Assembly (NCBI GenBank): GCA_035640715.1
Contig: DASQVO010000386.1
Location: 1-7,241 of the forward strand
From: DASQVO01 sp035640715
GTDB taxonomy: Bacteria; Actinomycetota; Actinomycetes; Streptosporangiales; Streptosporangiaceae
DNA length: 7,241 nucleotides
Direction of reading: 5' to 3'
Part shown: positions 6,036-7,241 of the stretch, one piece after another
How positions within the stretch are numbered: the stretch's first letter is position 1
Layout of the letters: the number at the start of each line of letters is the position of its first letter
Notes under the pieces: model-generated
The model's input: the letters and a program-made list of their open reading frames with translations, nothing else
The model's database searches: none
Told to the model about the DNA's origin: nothing
Position numbers and translations under genes: made by a program

Positions 6036-7241
6036 TCAGACCAAGGCGCGGATCTGGAGGGTCTGGTCACGGCGCGGGCCGACGCCGACCGCGCAGACCG
6101 GCGCACCGATCATTTCCTCCACGGCCTTGACGTAGCGCTGCGCGTTCGGCGGCAGGTCACCGAAGGACTGGACTTTCGAGATGTCCTCCCACCAGCCGTC
6201 CAGGTACTCATAGACCGGGCGGGCGTGATGGAACTCGGTCTGCGTCATCGGCAACTCGGCGTGCCGTCTGCCGTCGATCTCATACGACACGCACACCGGG
6301 ATCTTGTCCAGGCTCGACAGCACGTCCAGCTTGGTGAGGAAGTAATCCGTGATGCCGTTCACCCGTGTTGCGTACCTTGCGATGACCGAGTCAAACCAGC
6401 CGGTGCGCCGTGGCCTGCCGGTGGTGACCCCGTACTCGCCGCCGGTCTTGCGCAGCCACTCGCCCTGCTCGTCACCCAGCTCCGTGGGGAACGGGCCCGC
6501 CCCGACGCGCGTCGTGTAGGCCTTGGCCACCCCGATCACCTTCGTGATCCTGGTGGGGCCGATGCCGGATCCGGCGCATGCACCGCCCGCTGTCGGCGAC
6601 GATGACGTTACGAACGGGTACGTGCCGTGGTCGACGTCCAGCATGGTCGCCTGGGCTCCTTCGAGCAGGACCACGCGGCCCTCGTCAAGTGCCCTGGCGA
6701 GCACCAGGCCGGTGTCCGCCACGTACGGCCTGAGCCGCTCACCGTAGGCCAGGTACTCATCGGCCGTCGCGGTCGGGTCGATGCCGCGGCGATTGTAGAC
6801 CTTGGTCAGCACCTGGTTCTTCTCACGCAGCACCAGCTCAAGCTTCTGGCGCAGGATGCCCGGGTCGAAGAGATCCTGAACGCGTATCCCCACCCGCGCG
6901 ATCTTGTCGCCGTAGGTGGGGCCGATCCCCCGGCCCGTCGTGCCGATCCTCGCACTGCCGAGATACCGTTCCGTTACCTTGTCCAGCGCGCGGTGGTACG
7001 GCATGATCAGATGCGCGTTCGCTGAGACCACCAGTTTCTCGCAGGAGACACCGCGGCCTTGGAGGGTGTCGATCTCCTCGAGCAGTACGCCCGGGTCGAT
7101 CACGACGCCGTTTCCGATGACTGGCACCACGTCAGGCGAGAGGACGCCGGACGGCAGCATGTGCAGCGCGTAGCTGTCCTCGCCGATGACCACCGTGTGG
7201 CCCGCATTGTTGCCGCCCTGGTACCTGACGACGTAGTGGAC
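6036..7241 (-). CDS. purA: Adenylosuccinate synthetase, N-terminus beyond the window edge
   Basis: PurA uses GTP to join aspartate to IMP, forming adenylosuccinate, the first committed step to AMP. The frame is open to the window edge: 401 residues are visible of an expected 425-430, so roughly 26-28 are missing, including the GDEGKGK phosphate loop. The visible part begins VHYVVRYQGGNNAGHT, with the catalytic histidine of NNAGHT at visible residue 15. Then come GTTGRGIGPTYGDK (about 100-113), LLEGAQATMLDVDHGTYPFVTSS (about 193-215), ITDYFLTKLDVL (297-308) with the guanine-binding TKLD, and the C-terminal VGVGPRRDQT. A GTG at 7191-7193 is internal and not the real start. It is the first gene of the purA-purD-purB block as far as the window shows; its promoter lies outside. 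Confidence 0.97.
   Translation of the reverse strand, partial: VHYVVRYQGGNNAGHTVVIGEDSYALHMLPSGVLSPDVVPVIGNGVVIDPGVLLEEIDTLQGRGVSCEKLVVSANAHLIMPYHRALDKVTERYLGSARIGTTGRGIGPTYGDKIARVGIRVQDLFDPGILRQKLELVLREKNQVLTKVYNRRGIDPTATADEYLAYGERLRPYVADTGLVLARALDEGRVVLLEGAQATMLDVDHGTYPFVTSSSPTAGGACAGSGIGPTRITKVIGVAKAYTTRVGAGPFPTELGDEQGEWLRKTGGEYGVTTGRPRRTGWFDSVIARYATRVNGITDYFLTKLDVLSSLDKIPVCVSYEIDGRRHAELPMTQTEFHHARPVYEYLDGWWEDISKVQSFGDLPPNAQRYVKAVEEMIGAPVCAVGVGPRRDQTLQIRALV

Noticed and set aside
1..7241. Search for CRISPR repeats, tRNA, rRNA, insertion sequences, phage genes, toxin-antitoxin or defence genes
   Set aside because: No regularly spaced repeats, no cloverleaf or rRNA signatures, and no transposase or defence motifs were seen on either strand.

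Overview
This window looks like ordinary chromosome from a high-GC Gram-positive bacterium, most likely an actinomycete (Actinomycetota). The genes use mostly G or C at third codon positions, and the protein sequences resemble actinobacterial forms of their families. I cannot assign a genus.

Layout: positions 1-93 hold the 3' end of an unidentified plus-strand gene. Everything else recognisable lies on the minus strand, so it is transcribed from high to low coordinates. In that order: purA (cut by the right window edge, missing about 26-28 N-terminal residues including the P-loop), purD, purB, a 187-bp leader with two competing hairpins, a murA-family enolpyruvyl transferase, a 287-bp intergenic region, and a 489-residue putative transcription regulator that converges on the plus-strand gene at the left edge.

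The purA-purD-purB block is a compact purine operon. purA and purD are 42 bp apart, and purD and purB overlap by four bases (ATGA), which suggests translational coupling. PurD makes glycinamide ribonucleotide (step 2 of de novo synthesis). PurB acts twice, in forming AICAR and in releasing AMP from adenylosuccinate. PurA commits IMP to the AMP branch. The murA product starts peptidoglycan precursor synthesis and may be co-transcribed with the pur genes, since no clear terminator separates them.

The least ordinary gene is the regulator at 121-1590. It has an N-terminal sensor-like region interrupted by a low-complexity linker, a middle region resembling a degenerate GGDEF/nucleotide-cyclase fold, and a C-terminal winged helix-turn-helix. 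The linker is encoded by DNA carrying a perfect 28-bp palindrome, the strongest non-coding signal in the window. I see no CRISPR array, tRNA, rRNA, insertion sequence, phage gene, defence system or biosynthetic gene cluster. The claims of novelty here are modest: the regulator, the palindrome and the leader structures upstream of murA.
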